Positions 22,366-35,240 of a DNA stretch of 64,000 nt are shown here, piece after piece (within the stretch, counting starts at the first letter, position 1; each line of letters opens with the position of its first letter). A model generated the notes under the pieces. It did not search any database, was not told the origin of the DNA, and was given only the letters and a program-made list of their open reading frames with translations. Source of the DNA: Hypsibius dujardini. Taxonomy: Eukaryota > Tardigrada > Eutardigrada > Parachela > Hypsibiidae. Where the stretch lies: NCBI GenBank assembly GCA_001579985.1, contig LRSR01005694.1:1-64000 (forward strand). The letters are read 5' to 3'. The position numbers were made by a program, and so were the translations under genes.

Positions 22366-22985
22366 GATTTCGGAGGAATGAACGTAAAAAGAATCAGGCA
22401 AGAACATTCTAGCGTTTGGCTTTCAAAACGGAGATTTCATCCAGCCCACGAGACAAGGAAAGAGTGACAGCACTGGCAATGCGTATTTTTAGTAGACGAC
22501 GAAATAACGGATGTGAGTTTTTGTCGGCTGGAAATTTGTCAATGAAATTGCGTTTGGTGTCATTTTATGTTGGAGAACAAAATTCGTTGGCCAGTTCAAA
22601 AGTTATTATTGTTACAGGCGTAACGGAGGGTGCCACCCTCTAATTAACTGAAGGGGTTGCGGGGGCTGCAATTTCTATTTTCAATTAATTTTAAAACTGT
22701 GGGGTGCAACTTTTCTCCTTCTTTTCACCAGCAAAAATGGATGGATTGAACTGGATTGAAATTGCACCACTACGTAATATCAATTTTTTTATTTGATCAA
22801 TCTAGTTTGCCTTGCGGGTGCAGTTTTTACTTTTATTTTCTGAAATAAAACTGCACCCCCGTCCAAAAGTCCGTTCCGCTTCTGATTACTTCAGACAGAC
22901 TTGGAACTTACACTTTTAACAGTAAATTCCTGCAACCTCTCTATCTGACACATGCGTTTGGTTTCCTTTTGCTCGGCGTCGCTGT
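22366..22985. repeat. Dispersed repeat family A, copy 2, with an internal hairpin insertion
   Basis: It is homologous to 9298-9800, in the same order of blocks. Between the two homologous parts it carries about 220 extra bases (about 22645-22865) bounded by GGGGGCTGCAATTT and AAAACTGCACCCCC, which pair as inverted ends. A second hairpin (GGGTGCAGTTTT with AAAACTGCACCC) lies within 22817-22858. This looks like one small element inserted into another. Confidence 0.55.
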
Positions 22986-23285
22986 GTTCTTAACGCCAGA
23001 GCTAAATGCTATTTCGTGAGAAAGAACACTCACATATTTCAGCAAATTGTTAAATTAAGCAGTGTTCTTTGTGGAGAATGCGACCGGATGTTCGAGAATC
23101 TTTTCAGCGTCTGCTATAACTTAAACCAGATGCTGAACTCCTGGTCAAATATCTCAAGCGGTTATTGTCTCTCCACTGTACTGTTGTTGCACCCTCGTAC
23201 TCGTTACAATTTCATTTCATACTTACCGTAAAAACATCAATAGAACCAGGGACATATCACAAAGAAGGGCCATCTCAATTTCACA

Positions 23286-26200
23286 TCATTTGGCCTTCAA
23301 CGAGTTGTACAAAACAAAACAGCGAATTTCCCCCGTCAGGGACTTAATCTGCTCAACAAAAACCAACTGCTCTGTCACCCAGTCCGGAGCCGCTGCAAAA
23401 TCCCCGTGAAGGCGCCGGCGTTGGACGTCATCCAAGCCGGGCCAGAGCTCCAGGAAGGACGGCAGATATTGTTGGTAGAAAAAGTACGGGTCGGGGGAGA
23501 CGATACTAAAGAGGGCAATGACAATCTCCTCCGACAACAGCTGCTTCTCCTTATTCACTAGCATACTCAACAGGGCGTTGAGGTAGTCCGCACGGAGAGC
23601 TTGTTGGAAGGGCGTTTTACGGAAAATCTGTCGCGTCACGCTGAGACGGTTCAACCCTTCCAGGACCAATTGGGTCACGGAGATTTCCGGTTGGAGCAGT
23701 GCGGCGCCCATACTTTGCATGATGATGAGGAAGTCTTTGGCTTCGGCGGCTTCCTCTTTGACTGAGGTCTCCACGCCGTCGCCGTTGGTCGCAGTTGCCA
23801 CCATTCGAACACTCCTGCCATAAAAAATGAACACAGCTGTCGAACAAATTGTACAATTATTTTCGGAAAGATTTTAATTTGATGGAATAACATTTAAAAA
23901 CCAGAAATAAACTATTATTTCATATTTCAAATTGCAGTGACATAATTCAAAACAAGCAAATTTAGGGATAAAAAAGATTCGCTTAGTTTTCAAACTTAAC
24001 ATGAAACTTTTTATTAAATCACAATAAAGCTAGAAGATACTGTATTACTTTCCAACTGATGTATTTCTGAAATTGTGCATCTCACATCAAAATATATTAT
24101 TTATTAATTCGAGTTTTCTTATAATAACGGGAATTTAAAATGTCTACAATAATCGTTCTTTAAAACGTTATTGCTTTTTTTCTTTAAAAGTTTTCTGTAA
24201 CTGCTAGGGCAGACATACCGGAAGAAATAACTCCAGTGATGGGTGAGAATGCTTAGCAGCAACTCATACGACGCCGTGCGGAATTCAATTCGAATGTCAC
24301 TCAGATTTTGCAGAGCCGGACAGACAATATGGCACAGCATAATCACCATCGGCAGATAGGACTTGTACGCCGGGTCTCCGACCACCAGCTTCAACAGATC
24401 AAAGCACGTGCTGAGCGACTCCATTTGTACCGGATCAGAGCTGCGAAATGCTGCCAACAGCTCATCCGGATCGAGGAACTGCTCAAAGAGTCCCTCAAAG
24501 AGATCGGAAAGCGGGGATGTGAGCTCCGGTGGGAAGGCACTTTTTAAGGAACTGAAGACGTTCAGGATGAAGGTCAGAACGGCGGAGCGTTGTTCAGGAT
24601 TTTTCTTGAAGCTCGGCAGCAGGACGAGGGTCGAGTTGAGGAATGGGTTGAGGGACGCCAAAACGATTTGTCGGGACTTTTTGGGATCTTCGGCAGTGTT
24701 AAGGAGTAGCCCATTCATCAGATTCAGGATAGATTTCACAATATTAACGACCTGCCAAAAAAGCACAACCCGTTCAGACGATTCATTAACAGGCAAACAG
24801 AAAATTAAGCTCAGAAACAAACAGGCAGATGGGTGCGCACACATGTAATGTATACAGACACGGCATATAGACAGAAAGATAGACAGGCAGACAGGCAGAC
24901 AAACAGACAGGCAGACAGCCAGACAGCCAGATAGATAGACAGACAGGCAAGCAGACAGACAGACAGACAGACATACAGACAGACAAATGGGCAGGCAGTC
25001 AGACTGACTGACTGATAAAATGACTGGCAAACAGGCTGCCAGACGATCAATACACCGACAGAAAGAAAGAAAGAAAGAAAGACACAACTACCTACATCAA
25101 CAGTGGCTTCGTTGTTCGGTGTTAAAGCCCTGTAGTTATCGGTCAAGGCTGCAAGAAGTTTCGCATGCTGATTTGCCCGTGTCTGCCATCCGTTTTCACC
25201 TTCCTGTGGCTGCTGATTCAGAGGCAACACGAAGACGTTCGAAAGTGCACACAACAGGTGGATTTGAGTATCAGTTGCGAGACTCCAGAAATTCAGCACC
25301 ACACCAGGTCCACTTTTGTCAGTCAGCTGTCGAAAGAGTTCCTTAACAGGTACAAGGTCCGCCATTCCCGGAATCCGAATTATCTTGGTGAGACTTCGCA
25401 GCGTCTTGGAGCTCGAGGATGCCACTGAAGGATCCGCTTGCGACAAAATCTATGACGCACAACGGTTAAGGAGGACTTACTGAATGAAATGTCTGCCTGT
25501 CTGTTTACACGTCTGTATGCGGTCTATCCATCTGTCTGCCTGTCTGTCTGCACCCTGTTTGTCTATTTATCCATTTGTGAGTCTGCCTGTCTTCCTGTCG
25601 TCTGACCGTCTATCTACCTGCCCATTGGTCTTTCTATCCGGCTGTCTCGACGTTCACTAATCTAGATATAGTACTAACCGGATCCAGACAAGTCTTGATA
25701 ACGGCCGCCACCAGTGTATTTAGTCCATCCGAACTGCCATGCACATTGGTGCTATAAAATTGCGTCAACCAGGGAAAAAGTGACTCGAGTGACTGATACA
25801 GCGCAGCATGGAGATAGACAAAATCCCGCAGCATCGGCGCTCGCGTCTCAAAATTCCGCAGACAATTGAGGGAGTCACTGAAGAACTGTACGCCCTGCAG
25901 AAGAGCCTGCACCACGGCAATCACTTGGTCAGAGTAGACGTTGTACAGATCACCCGTTAGGAGGCCGCACAGACTGGCCGTGGCACGTGAGACAATGCCG
26001 AGATCCCGAAGGACACAGTGGAGTTGACGGATTTCGCTCTTCTTTTCGATGGACAGGACTACCTTCCGTTCCGACCCGCTCGTGACTGAAAATAGCACGG
26101 ACCAAGACAATTTAGACATGAGCAAGTGTCTAGCTCTATCTGTCTGTCTGTTCTCTCTCTCTCTCTGCCTTTCTGTTTGTCTGTCTGGTTGCCTGCCTAT

Positions 26201-28726
26201 CTCACGTCAACAATCGAACTGACCTATCTGAAGTAGACTCTGGATTCTCCCAAAAGCCTGCTGTAGCTCCCCGAAACGCGTCAGTAACTTTCCCAGCACC
26301 TCTCTCGGCAGAATCTCCCCCGCCTTGATGATGACACCGATACAACGCTGAAAATAATCATCTCGCTCGGAGACCCCATCCACCTGACAGTGCAGCTCCT
26401 CCGACAGTTCCTCCAGTTGTTCCAAATTGAAATGAATTTGTATCCTCATGAGGAGTCGGTCGACCAGGGCTAAAATCGGCGCGGAATATGTCTGCAGAAT
26501 GGCAGTCCGGGTGAGCGAGGCCCGAGAGGAGGTCATGGCGAGGATACGGTCTAGGAAGTCGTTCCAAATGTCGACGCAACTGAGAAAGAGATCGAAAGCC
26601 GGCATGTGGAAGCAGAAGAGGAAAAATCGCTCAAGAAAGTTCATGGTGGGGAAGCCCTGATGGCTTTCGAAGCGCTGGAGGTGATTGACGATCAGCGGGC
26701 GGAGAAGCTCAACAAACTGTTGGTAGTATTCTGAGCTGCTGTCACTCAGTTCGGAAACGCCTGAAAATAATAATAATAAACGTATAATAATGAAACAACT
26801 TAAAACCTCTCTTCCAAGTGTCCAACAAAGAAAAATAAAAACAAGTAAACAAACCTTGTAGATCTTGGCTGACTTTTTCCAATTTGACGAAAGTAAACTC
26901 ATAGACACTCCACAATGTCTTCTCCACGTCCGGTGTGGGGCAGGATTTGCCTGCAATCTCACCAATACAACTGAGGCTAACGGTAGCCACTTCGTACACA
27001 TCCAATTTGTCGGGATCACAGTTTGCAAAGCTGAAGAGCGCAGACAGCAGCTCCGGGGGAAGGTAATATTTTGCCGGTATCCACGTCAGTATATCATTCA
27101 AAACCTGCAAGCAAAACGTACAGATACTAATACTAAAAATTGTTTATTGAGTAAATAATAAATTAATAGCAAAACAGCACGCCCACAGACCTTATATCCT
27201 TAACAAAATTATACTGCTTTTCTAATATGACATTTTGGCCATATTATAGCATTTTAATATAGTGAAATAGTTTTAAAATGATTTTATTTAATTTTTCTAT
27301 AATAATACGAAAAGGAAAACACTAGATAAATAATGCTGAAAAAGCAAAGCATTACAATCAACCTAATATTTGAACTAAATAAGTCTGCCTACAATTTAAT
27401 ATATTAATTCTTAATTTAAATCCGAAAAATGGGTCTATTATTACATAAAAAAAACACTAAAAATGATAATGCGTTTACTAGTATGAAATATTGGGTTATG
27501 TTATAATAAACATTACACTTATGGGAAATTATATAAACTTAAGTTGATGAATTAATAAGAAATGAGGGTTACCTGTAAAGCGTCAACACAACGGGCAACT
27601 AGAGCTTTTTGAGCATCCACCGGCAAGGCACTTCCCCCTTTCATCACATCCAAAAAAGGTTGCAGCACTCCGTGTAACAGTCCAAAAATCACCGGAACTC
27701 TCTGCGTCAGTCCATTCTTCAACTCGTCCTTTCTCGACCGCCGCAGATCCTCCTTCGGGTGCATAAACTCCTCTGAGACCAACTTTAACATTCGCAATCC
27801 CATGACAGATCTCCGCGGATCCCGCACGAGCTCTTCAATATGATCAAAGAAATTTGGATACGCTCCCGGCCAGTCACTCCGTCCGATGTCCACTACGAGC
27901 TTCATTAGCTTGGTTACGACGAAATTTGGTAGCGGCGAGGGCGCCAAGATAGACGATTGAAAATTACCTAAAATAATATGCATTGATTCATTGATTGGAA
28001 AAATGCGAAACATGTTTGTTATTCATCAATCAAGCAAAAGAAACTAATTGACAATTCAAAAACAGTTTCACCTTCCACTTCGCCGCCCGTCTCATTTTCG
28101 TTGATAAAAATCATTACAGGATGAGCTAGATGAGGCATTAAAAATGTATTTTTCGATGTGGCGGAGCTGAAACAGACAGGGATTTGGTGAAATTTACCTT
28201 ACACCGGATAGAAAGCGGAAAAGCGAAAAACACTCAGCAATTCATCAATCAAGCAACCGCAACGTATCCAGAAATCGAAAACTGTTCCGTCTTCCGTTCT
28301 CCTTCACTTCCGACTTTTTCGACGAGATTTATTTTAAACTTAACTAAATTAGTTATGGCAATTTTATTTTTTCGCTGGAGAAACAGAAAAATACGGAAGA
28401 TTTCGCTAGAATAATTGTTTACCCGATTGGTCTAAATAATGGAGGAGCCGATTCTTGATGTATTCCTTCTGCTCGGTCGTAGCCCATGTCGCCCAAAAGT
28501 TCGCAACGAAATCCCCCAACAAATTCAGGCACTGCATGATGACAAACTGATTTTGTGTGGCTGCCAGTGCGTCCGTCCAGGTGCGCCAATGTTTCGGATC
28601 ACCCAGGAGAGATTTGAGGTCCATTTCAATGGCAGCTTTCCGCGCATTCGACGTGCCGCCGTGGTAAAACTCCGCAAACAGTGCTTCCGCAGTCCGAAGA
28701 AGCTCGTGGTCCAAATTCTGCTCCAT
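23286..28726 (-). CDS. XPO6: Exportin-6 (nuclear export receptor for actin-profilin)
   Basis: Eight exons in phase: 28423-28726 (start), 27573-27967, 26855-27104, 26224-26760, 25679-26085, 25096-25449, 24219-24751, 23286-23814 (stop); about 1,100 residues, the usual length for exportin-6. Alignment from memory with vertebrate XPO6 is good along the protein: LMKLVVDIGRSDWP near residue 120, MLKLVSEEFMHPKEDL, VLNDILTWIPAKYYLPPELL, LDIW-like CVDIWNDFLDRIL, LEQLEELSEELHCQVDG, RQLHCVLRDLGIVSRA, HHWSYFFR and IVSPDPYFFYQQYLPSFLE. The fold is an importin-beta-type HEAT solenoid that carries actin-profilin out of the nucleus with RanGTP. The start at 28726 was preferred over an upstream in-frame Met at 28825 because the homology begins there. 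Three introns are filled with TCTG/CAGA repeats. The gene shares its upstream region with the divergent gene at 29280. Confidence 0.92.
24845..25080. repeat. CAGA tetranucleotide microsatellite in XPO6 intron
   Basis: Degenerate CAGA/CAGG units run through most of the intron between 24751 and 25096 and end in a GAAA run close to the 5' splice site. Related tracts fill the introns 25450-25678 and 26086-26223. Confidence 0.8.
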
Positions 28727-29279
28727 TCTTGAGGAGGGGAGTGTGGAGAGATTTCGGAACAGAAGAATGCGCTGCGGAGGAAATCCCTTGGAAGAAAACA
28801 CTTGTTTGGGTTTCTGCGATTCCACAACGGTAGCTCCAACTCAACTTCATTTTCCAACTCCATTACATTGTGCTTCCAGCGTGCAAATTTCAGTCTCCAC
28901 TAATCCCGTCGTCTGTTCCACGGACTCCACGGCAGTGAGTTCCAATTCCACTTGAAATGCAGTTTGACACACATAGTCTGCCATTCGCAAAAAAAACCAG
29001 CTGATCTGTTTAGTATGCCGAATGGTGCAAAGTGACCGTGTTGTTGGATTTCGGGTCCTTCCGACTTGACTTCCCCTTGCTTTTCTCATCCTTTTTCAGT
29101 TGATTCCCTCTTTGCCTCAGCGACATGTGTTATTCCCTGCATTTCTTTATGTATTCCTAACTAGATCTTTGAAAGTTTCAATGTTATGTTACAGTGGAAT
29201 TTATTCGCCTAAGGAAATCCAAAACATTATCGCAAACAGCCTTTCTCAGTTTTTGCTTCTCACCGAAAAGCTTTGAAGG
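28727..29279. promoter_or_regulatory. Divergent promoter region between XPO6 and the coiled-coil gene
   Basis: About 550 bp separates the two head-to-head start codons, so it must hold both promoters. No TATA box was recognised. Open frames here (for example 28847-29089, -) are unsupported and may be untranslated leader. Confidence 0.5.
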
Positions 29280-31221
29280 ATGGCGTGTGGTCTGGAAGCA
29301 CGTTTACCGATGGCCGAAATTCGTCGGCTCTGGAATGAGTTGAAAGTGCTCAATGAAACCCTCTCGAACTGCGTGGAAACAGCTGAAGGTGACTGCAAAT
29401 GCATTACTCTAAACGATTGATTGACTGATTGGCAGTATGTGTTTCACTCCCAATTAGAATGAACGGTGGATTGTTGATCGGCTGCATTTTAAGCTGTGTA
29501 CTGTGTGTGGCAGACTGGCCGTTGATTTGTTGATTTCATCGAAATATGCAACGATTCCGTGTTTGCTTGCAGTGTATCTCAGGAGTTTAGATGTGCGAGT
29601 TGCCTCAACCAAAGCCTACTTTGCCGAGATTCGAGGCCGTCTTTCGTCGATCCCTGCGGGGACGACCGTGATGGATAAGAACTTGGAGGCGCTCATGGAG
29701 AAGGATGCCGAGCAGACCAAAGAGCACTTTGATCGGATGCGAAGCGATGCTGAAGAGTGTTAGTCAGGGACCCCTTCACATCACTAATTATCTTTTAATT
29801 TAGTTTAAATTTAAATTACATTATATTTTTGTTTGAAAAAAATACAAAGCAATTTTACACTATTTGCATAATAACTACACATAAATACTATTTTTATTTA
29901 GTTATTTGAACGCATTTTCAACGTAAATGGGAGTTAATATTAATTATTTATTCCGGCTGAAATATTATTTGTGTCAAATGATAACTTCGTTTAGACATAT
30001 AATATTACATTTTATATTTTATTTTGTAGTTTGGCTATTATATTTTGTATTTATTATATATAAATATGTTTTAGTTTTTATATATATAAATATATGTTTT
30101 AGGTTTTATATGTATAATCTATTATATATAAATATATATTTTAGGTTTTATATATATAATCTATTATCTTTTACCTTTTTATATTACATTTTATATTTCA
30201 TTTTGTATTTTGACTATTATATTTTATATTATATTTTGTATTTATTAATATACAAATTTATGTTTTAGACTAAATATATCTATTATATTTTAGGTTACGC
30301 CCAGGTGACGAGGGAGCGTTCCAGGTGGATGGATGATACGACTTGCCTGATTGAGAAGCAGATGACGACGCTCAACAACATCGACGTCAGGGCACTCCGG
30401 CACTACGAGACAATGCGGCTGCGGGCGCGGATTCTCAAGACTTTTCAGGACATCATCAATGTCGAAGGTGAAAAAGCTTGCTCCTTTTTGGCCAGCAGCA
30501 ATTAGTGCTGCAATGCAACCTAGATGGATTGAGCGAATTGTCTATCTGTCTGACTAACTCCCTTTCTGTTTGCCGCCTTATGTGTCCGCTAAAGTGATAA
30601 TGAATGCGTTTGTCTGTGGGTTCGTCTACTAGTATTGATGAGCTACACAATCAATTCCACTCGTCTACTTTTCCAGGTGAAGTCAAGAATCTCCAAAAAG
30701 TTCTCTATGACTGCGAAATGGGCAAGGCTGAACTGGAAGAAGACTTTGTCGGTTTGGTAAATATTCCTTATTCCGATTAGCTGCATATGTAACAAATCAG
30801 GGATTTCTTGTATGACTGTCTGTTTACGTATGTGCTATGTTACCTGTTTGGCTGTCTGTCTGTTGGTAGATCTGCTTATCAGTCTATATGTTTGTCTGCT
30901 TGCCTGTCTGTCTGCCTAATAGTTATGTCTGCCTGTCTATCTGTCTGCCTGTTTATCTGTCTGTTTGTCTGTCCGTCAGTCTGTCATCTGTTTGTGCGTT
31001 TGTGTGTTGGTCTATCTGTAAATTTCCGTACCTGCCTTCGTACCTGTAAGTATTTCGGTTGCGGCTGAAGTTCCGCCTTCTATTTGCAGGTAAAGATATT
31101 TCAAGAGCTGCGAGTTCACGAAGAAATGGAAAGCGACGCCACCACTGCCGTGGATGAGAAGGTATCTGAGTCGTCGCAGCAGCAGCTCAAGGGACTCAAT
31201 GCTGATGACGTCCTTGACTAG
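29280..31221 (+). CDS. Unrecognised coiled-coil protein
   Basis: Five exons in phase: 29280-29388, 29573-29758, 30294-30467, 30677-30756, 31090-31221 (TAG); 226 residues. It is almost wholly helical and charged, with heptad-like stretches such as IRRLWNELKVLNETLSNCVE, NLEALMEKDAEQTKEHFDRM, EKQMTTLNNIDVRALRHYET and EVKNLQKVLYDCEMGKAELE. It has no signal peptide or membrane segment and ends in an acidic, Gln-rich tail. I do not recognise the family. A structural subunit of a cytoskeletal or vesicle-tethering complex is possible but not shown. The intron 29759-30293 is very AT-rich, with a tandem unit containing ATATATGTTTTAGGTTTTAT. Confidence 0.72.
30800..31015. repeat. TCTG microsatellite in intron
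   Basis: Degenerate TCTG/CCTG units (about 30850-31010) in the last intron of the coiled-coil gene. Confidence 0.8.
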
Positions 31222-31735
31222 CTGACTGACTATTAGTTTTGATTGATACGACTCTTGTCTGGTTCAATCTTTTGGTCTGTTTTGATTAGAGACCCGCTTG
31301 TACAAAGTTGCCTGAACTTGTCATTTTAACCGTACTACCCTTCTCTTGTACATTTTATCTTTTTGTTTTAATCATTGTAATAATGATTCCTTACTGCAAT
31401 TGTTGGTCTCTCAAATGTGAGCCAGGCAGGTTTCTCAGCTGGAACATTGGAGTCTAACGTAACTTTGCCGTTGGTTTTGATCGCACTCTGTGGAGAATCA
31501 ATGGTTTTTGGTTGTGACTCTCTTGCAGAGAATTGCCTGCGAAACATTGGTTTTTTCTTCTTTCCTATCTGCCGGAGGATAAAGGCTGTTTATCGGAAAC
31601 TGCCTGGCGGGGAGACCGCTCGCTCTACGCGGTTCACGGTCACGGCTTGCAGTCGACAGTGATGGATTGAATGACAATGCCATCTCGCCACTCGAGGATG
31701 TGACTTTCAGTATTTTGAGGCTGTCGGTTTAGGCT
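31222..31735. other. Intergenic, no gene seen
   Basis: This is downstream of the coiled-coil gene. An open frame at 31417-31662 (+) lacks any recognisable feature. Confidence 0.45.
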
Positions 31736-32065
31736 TCTGTCTACCTGTCTGTCTGTGTCTATTTGTGTATTCGCCTGTCTGTCTGTCTGTCTGTCTGTCT
31801 GCCCGCCTGGCTGGCTGACTGACTGACTGACTGGCGCCAACTCCCTGTCTGTCTGTTTGTCAGTCTGCTTGTCTGTCTGCTTGTCTGTCTGTCTGTCTGT
31901 CTGTCTAACTGTCTGTCTGTTTGTCTGTCTGTCTGTTTGCCTGTCTGTTTGTCTGGCTGGCTGGTTGACTGACTGACTGACTGGCGCCAACTCCCTGTAT
32001 GTCTGTCTGTTTGTCTGTCTGTTTGCCTGCCTGTCTGCCTGCCTGCTTGTCTATTTGTTTAGCCG
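31736..32065. repeat. TCTG/GACT tetranucleotide satellite with higher-order duplication
   Basis: Long TCTG array. A unit with CTGACTGACTGACTGACTGG followed by CGCCAACTCCCTGT occurs twice, about 155 bp apart (about 31810 and 31965), so the array grew by duplication of a larger block. It lies in the intergenic region upstream of the potassium channel gene. Confidence 0.8.
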
Positions 32066-32594
32066 ATGTTTGTCTTTCTTTATCAATAGGAGTCTGGCTC
32101 CGCTTTATTCTTCAAGAATCCCTGGCAAAACCATGGCGCATTGTATTATCTCTAGCGCCAAGACCATCAGACAGTCGAGGAATCGATTGAAATTATTGCC
32201 AAATAACAGCACACCGTGATTGAGAACCCGGAAGGCGAGAAAACAACGTTGTAAACGGTAAAAGAGACCGACCGCTGATACATTATACATCACGGGCAAA
32301 AACCAGTTTTACCATTTTTTCGTCTTTATTTTTCACACGCACACTCTCACTCCACCACAGACAGCTCCACTTTCTAGCGAGAGACCTTGTGATCTGGGCC
32401 TCCCTTTCCAAGCTTCGGGCACATACAGCTACAGTCGTCGCAGACTTTCTCGTGTGCCAAGGTCCACTCGTCCAACAGCACTGCGATTTTTATCACTACA
32501 TTACAAGCGTGTACTGTTATTTTTTTGTTTTATATCCTCATCAATTGTGCCTCATTAACAAGCTAATACGTTCAGTGAAAGCGGTTTTATAAAC

Positions 32595-34969
32595 ATGGAA
32601 GGTGTCTTGCTGTCAACGGGAGTCGAGCTCAACGGCAGCCGGATGGAGCTAAACGATCCGCGACGGATGTCCCGCAGTTCCACCTCGAACGGGCTGGTCT
32701 TTAAGGGAATCTTAACTCCGAAACGGGACGCAGGCGAGTTCACTCGGGATGAACCGATACCGGATCAGACGGATCAGAGTCCATCGTTTCCCAGCTCGAG
32801 AGTGACCATCAACATCTGCGGGAGGAGGTTCGATGTGCCGGTGGCGACCCTGTCGAAGCACCCTGAAACTCTGTTAGGCAATGCTGTGAAGATGAATCGC
32901 TTTTATGATCCCGAGAGAAAGGAGTATTTTTTCAACAGGAATCGCAGCTGTTTTGAATCCATTTTGCAATACTATCAAAGTGGGATTTTGAGGCGACCAG
33001 TGAACTCGCCGCTCGGTAAGGCAAACAGACAAAAAAAACACAGAAAAACTGACAGACAGACAGACAGAAAGACCGACAGATAGGCAGGCAAACAAGCAAG
33101 CAGGCAAGCAAACAAGCAGGCAGGCAGGCAGACAGGCAGGCAGACAGACAGATTGTCCCTTGAAGTATACTGCCGTACACACACACACACATAGAGTGAT
33201 CGGCAGACAGACATGCAGTCTGATCGTCATATAACATACGTGCATACAGTCAAATAAAGACATATGCAGATATATAGTTGGGAACGCAGCTGTAGTACAA
33301 TCAGACATGATTACTTTCTAAATTGCCATTTTTATTCGCAGATACGTTTGTAGCAGAAGCGAGGTTTTTCGAATTAGGGCACGACGCGTTCCTGCAATTT
33401 TGTCGAGATGAGGGGTTCGAACGCGAGGAACCGGAGTCCCTGCCGACAAACCCTGTCCTACGCAAAATCTGGCAGTTCGTCGAAATGCCGCAGAGCTCCA
33501 TTGCCGCCAAAATCTTCGCGATCTTTAGCATGCTGGTTATTGTGCTGTCTATTATAGTCTTTTGTCTGGAAACTCTCCCACAATTTCACGGTCCGCGTAA
33601 CAACGAGACCGAACAGAAGAACTACCAGGTAAAAAGTTGTTAAAAATTGTTTTTGTTAAAGGTTATTTTAAAAATGTTATGCTATATTATATATCATTTT
33701 TTGTACTGTCGGTAAAAAAATTACTCCACATTTTGTAAAATTCTGCCTTGAAAGGTTTCAGGCGATTGATATTCGTATCAATTACATTTACAGTAATTAC
33801 TGTACCTGTGCTATAGATTAACTGTTTATTTTTATTCAGGTTGCCAAAGGTTATGCAGTCTTCGCTGAGCCGCTGTACATTATTGAAAGCATCTGTATTG
33901 CCTGGTTCACGCTGGAATTCATTGTTCGCCTTATATCCTGTCCAAACAAAAAGCAGTTCTTCAAATCGCCCCTCAACATCATCGACTTGATTGCTATCAT
34001 TCCCTACTACGTCGATTTGGGCATCACTCTCTCCAGTTTAGCCAACGGCGATACAAGTCACATGCAAACGGGTTCCTTGGCAGTCCTTCGTATCTTGCGT
34101 CTCGTTCGAGTTTTCCGGCTGTTCAAGATTTCCCGCCACTCAAAAGGCCTGCAGATTTTGGGGAAAACGTTTGCCATGTCGCTGCACGAGATGGGGCTGT
34201 TGCTGCTTTTCTTAGGGATTGGCGTGGTCTTGTTCAGTAGTGCTGTGTATTATGCCGAACTTGGCACCCATGATACGCAGTTTACGAGTATTCCAGACGG
34301 CTTCTGGTGGGCAGTTGTGACCAGTAAGCATAGAGCTCCTTGTTTTTCTGTCTGTCTGTCTGTCTGTCTATCTAGTCTGTCTGTCTGTCTGCCTGTCTGT
34401 CTGTCTGTCTATAGTCAGTCTGTCTGTCTGTCAGTCTGTCTGTCAGTATTGTTGTCCCGTCTCGTTCTCTCTTTCCTGTTTAGTTCTAATTAGCCTCTCA
34501 CTGTCTCTTCTTCTCTCGTTTACTGCATCTCGAATTATTTTGTTTCTTCAGTGACAACAGTTGGCTATGGAGATATCTGTCCAAAAGGTGCCATCGGAAA
34601 ACTGATTGGAACTGCCTGTGCGGTTTCCGGCTTAATTGCCATCGCCCTGCCAGTCCCTGTTATTGTGGCTAATTTCAACACAATCTACCAGAGTACGTGC
34701 GATTCTTTTTACCATACCATTTAAGAATTTTCTAACCTACATCAAAGTATTTTGTTGGTCATCAGTCAACTGTTTGTTTAACTATATTAGGAGAAAAGGA
34801 ACGGCCCTACGTTGAAGAAGTCCTCAGTGAGAAGCTTCTGTATCGTTCGAGCGAAAGTCTATACCGTCAACCGTCCGAAACGTTGATCTACCGACCCAAC
34901 GGAAACTCAAAATTGGTTCAAAATAGCAGCTTCGCAGAGCGGCAAAGTTTCGTCATCGACAGAGATTGA
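32595..34969 (+). CDS. Shaker-type (Kv1) voltage-gated potassium channel
   Basis: Five exons in phase: 32595-33015, 33342-33628, 33840-34323, 34552-34692, 34791-34969 (TGA); about 503 residues. The N terminus carries the T1/BTB tetramerisation domain ([20 protein letters not shown] through [13 protein letters not shown]). S1 contains [13 protein letters not shown]3 is [17 protein letters not shown]. The S4 voltage sensor is [20 protein letters not shown] followed by HSKGLQILG. The pore reads [10 protein letters not shown], then MTTVGYGD across a splice, giving the potassium selectivity filter, and S6 has the PVPVIVANF gate. These are Kv1 signatures. The cytoplasmic tail is short and ends without a clear PDZ motif. 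Two introns hold CAGA or TCTG microsatellites next to their 5' splice sites. A polyadenylation signal AATAAA is at 35092-35097. Confidence 0.95.
33030..33160. repeat. CAGA/CAGG microsatellite in Kv1 intron 1
   Basis: Tetranucleotide CAGA and CAGG/AAGC units starting about 15-30 bases after the 5' splice site at 33016. Confidence 0.85.
34345..34450. repeat. TCTG microsatellite in Kv1 intron 3
   Basis: TCTG array beginning about 25 bases after the 5' splice site at 34324. It is in the opposite sense to the array in intron 1 of the same gene. Confidence 0.85.
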
Positions 34970-35240
34970 CACCCCGAACGGCTTCGTTAGAGATAATTCA
35001 GACGCTGTGCTGTTAAGCACCAGGATTGCCAATTTAAATTCAGATAACAACATTATTTTATTTAGCCTTTCCAAGACTGTGTAACATGTAAAATAAATTG
35101 TATGCCATTTTCCAGGATAAAAACCGATAACAGTGTTAAAGGTGATTTTCTCTGAAGCGGGAATTGAATGTGGAACACAGGCTTTTGATTAAAGTATATT
35201 AATTGGCCTCCTCATGGTCAGCAACCTCTTCAGGCCAATT

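Noticed and set aside
24786-25446. Minus-strand open frames with [10 protein letters not shown] repeats joined to XPO6 exons
   Set aside because: These are read-throughs from real exons into intronic TCTG repeats; splice sites and phase exclude them.
31640-31990. Open frame of repeated RQTDRQTD
   Set aside because: It is a translation of a pure tetranucleotide microsatellite, not a protein gene.
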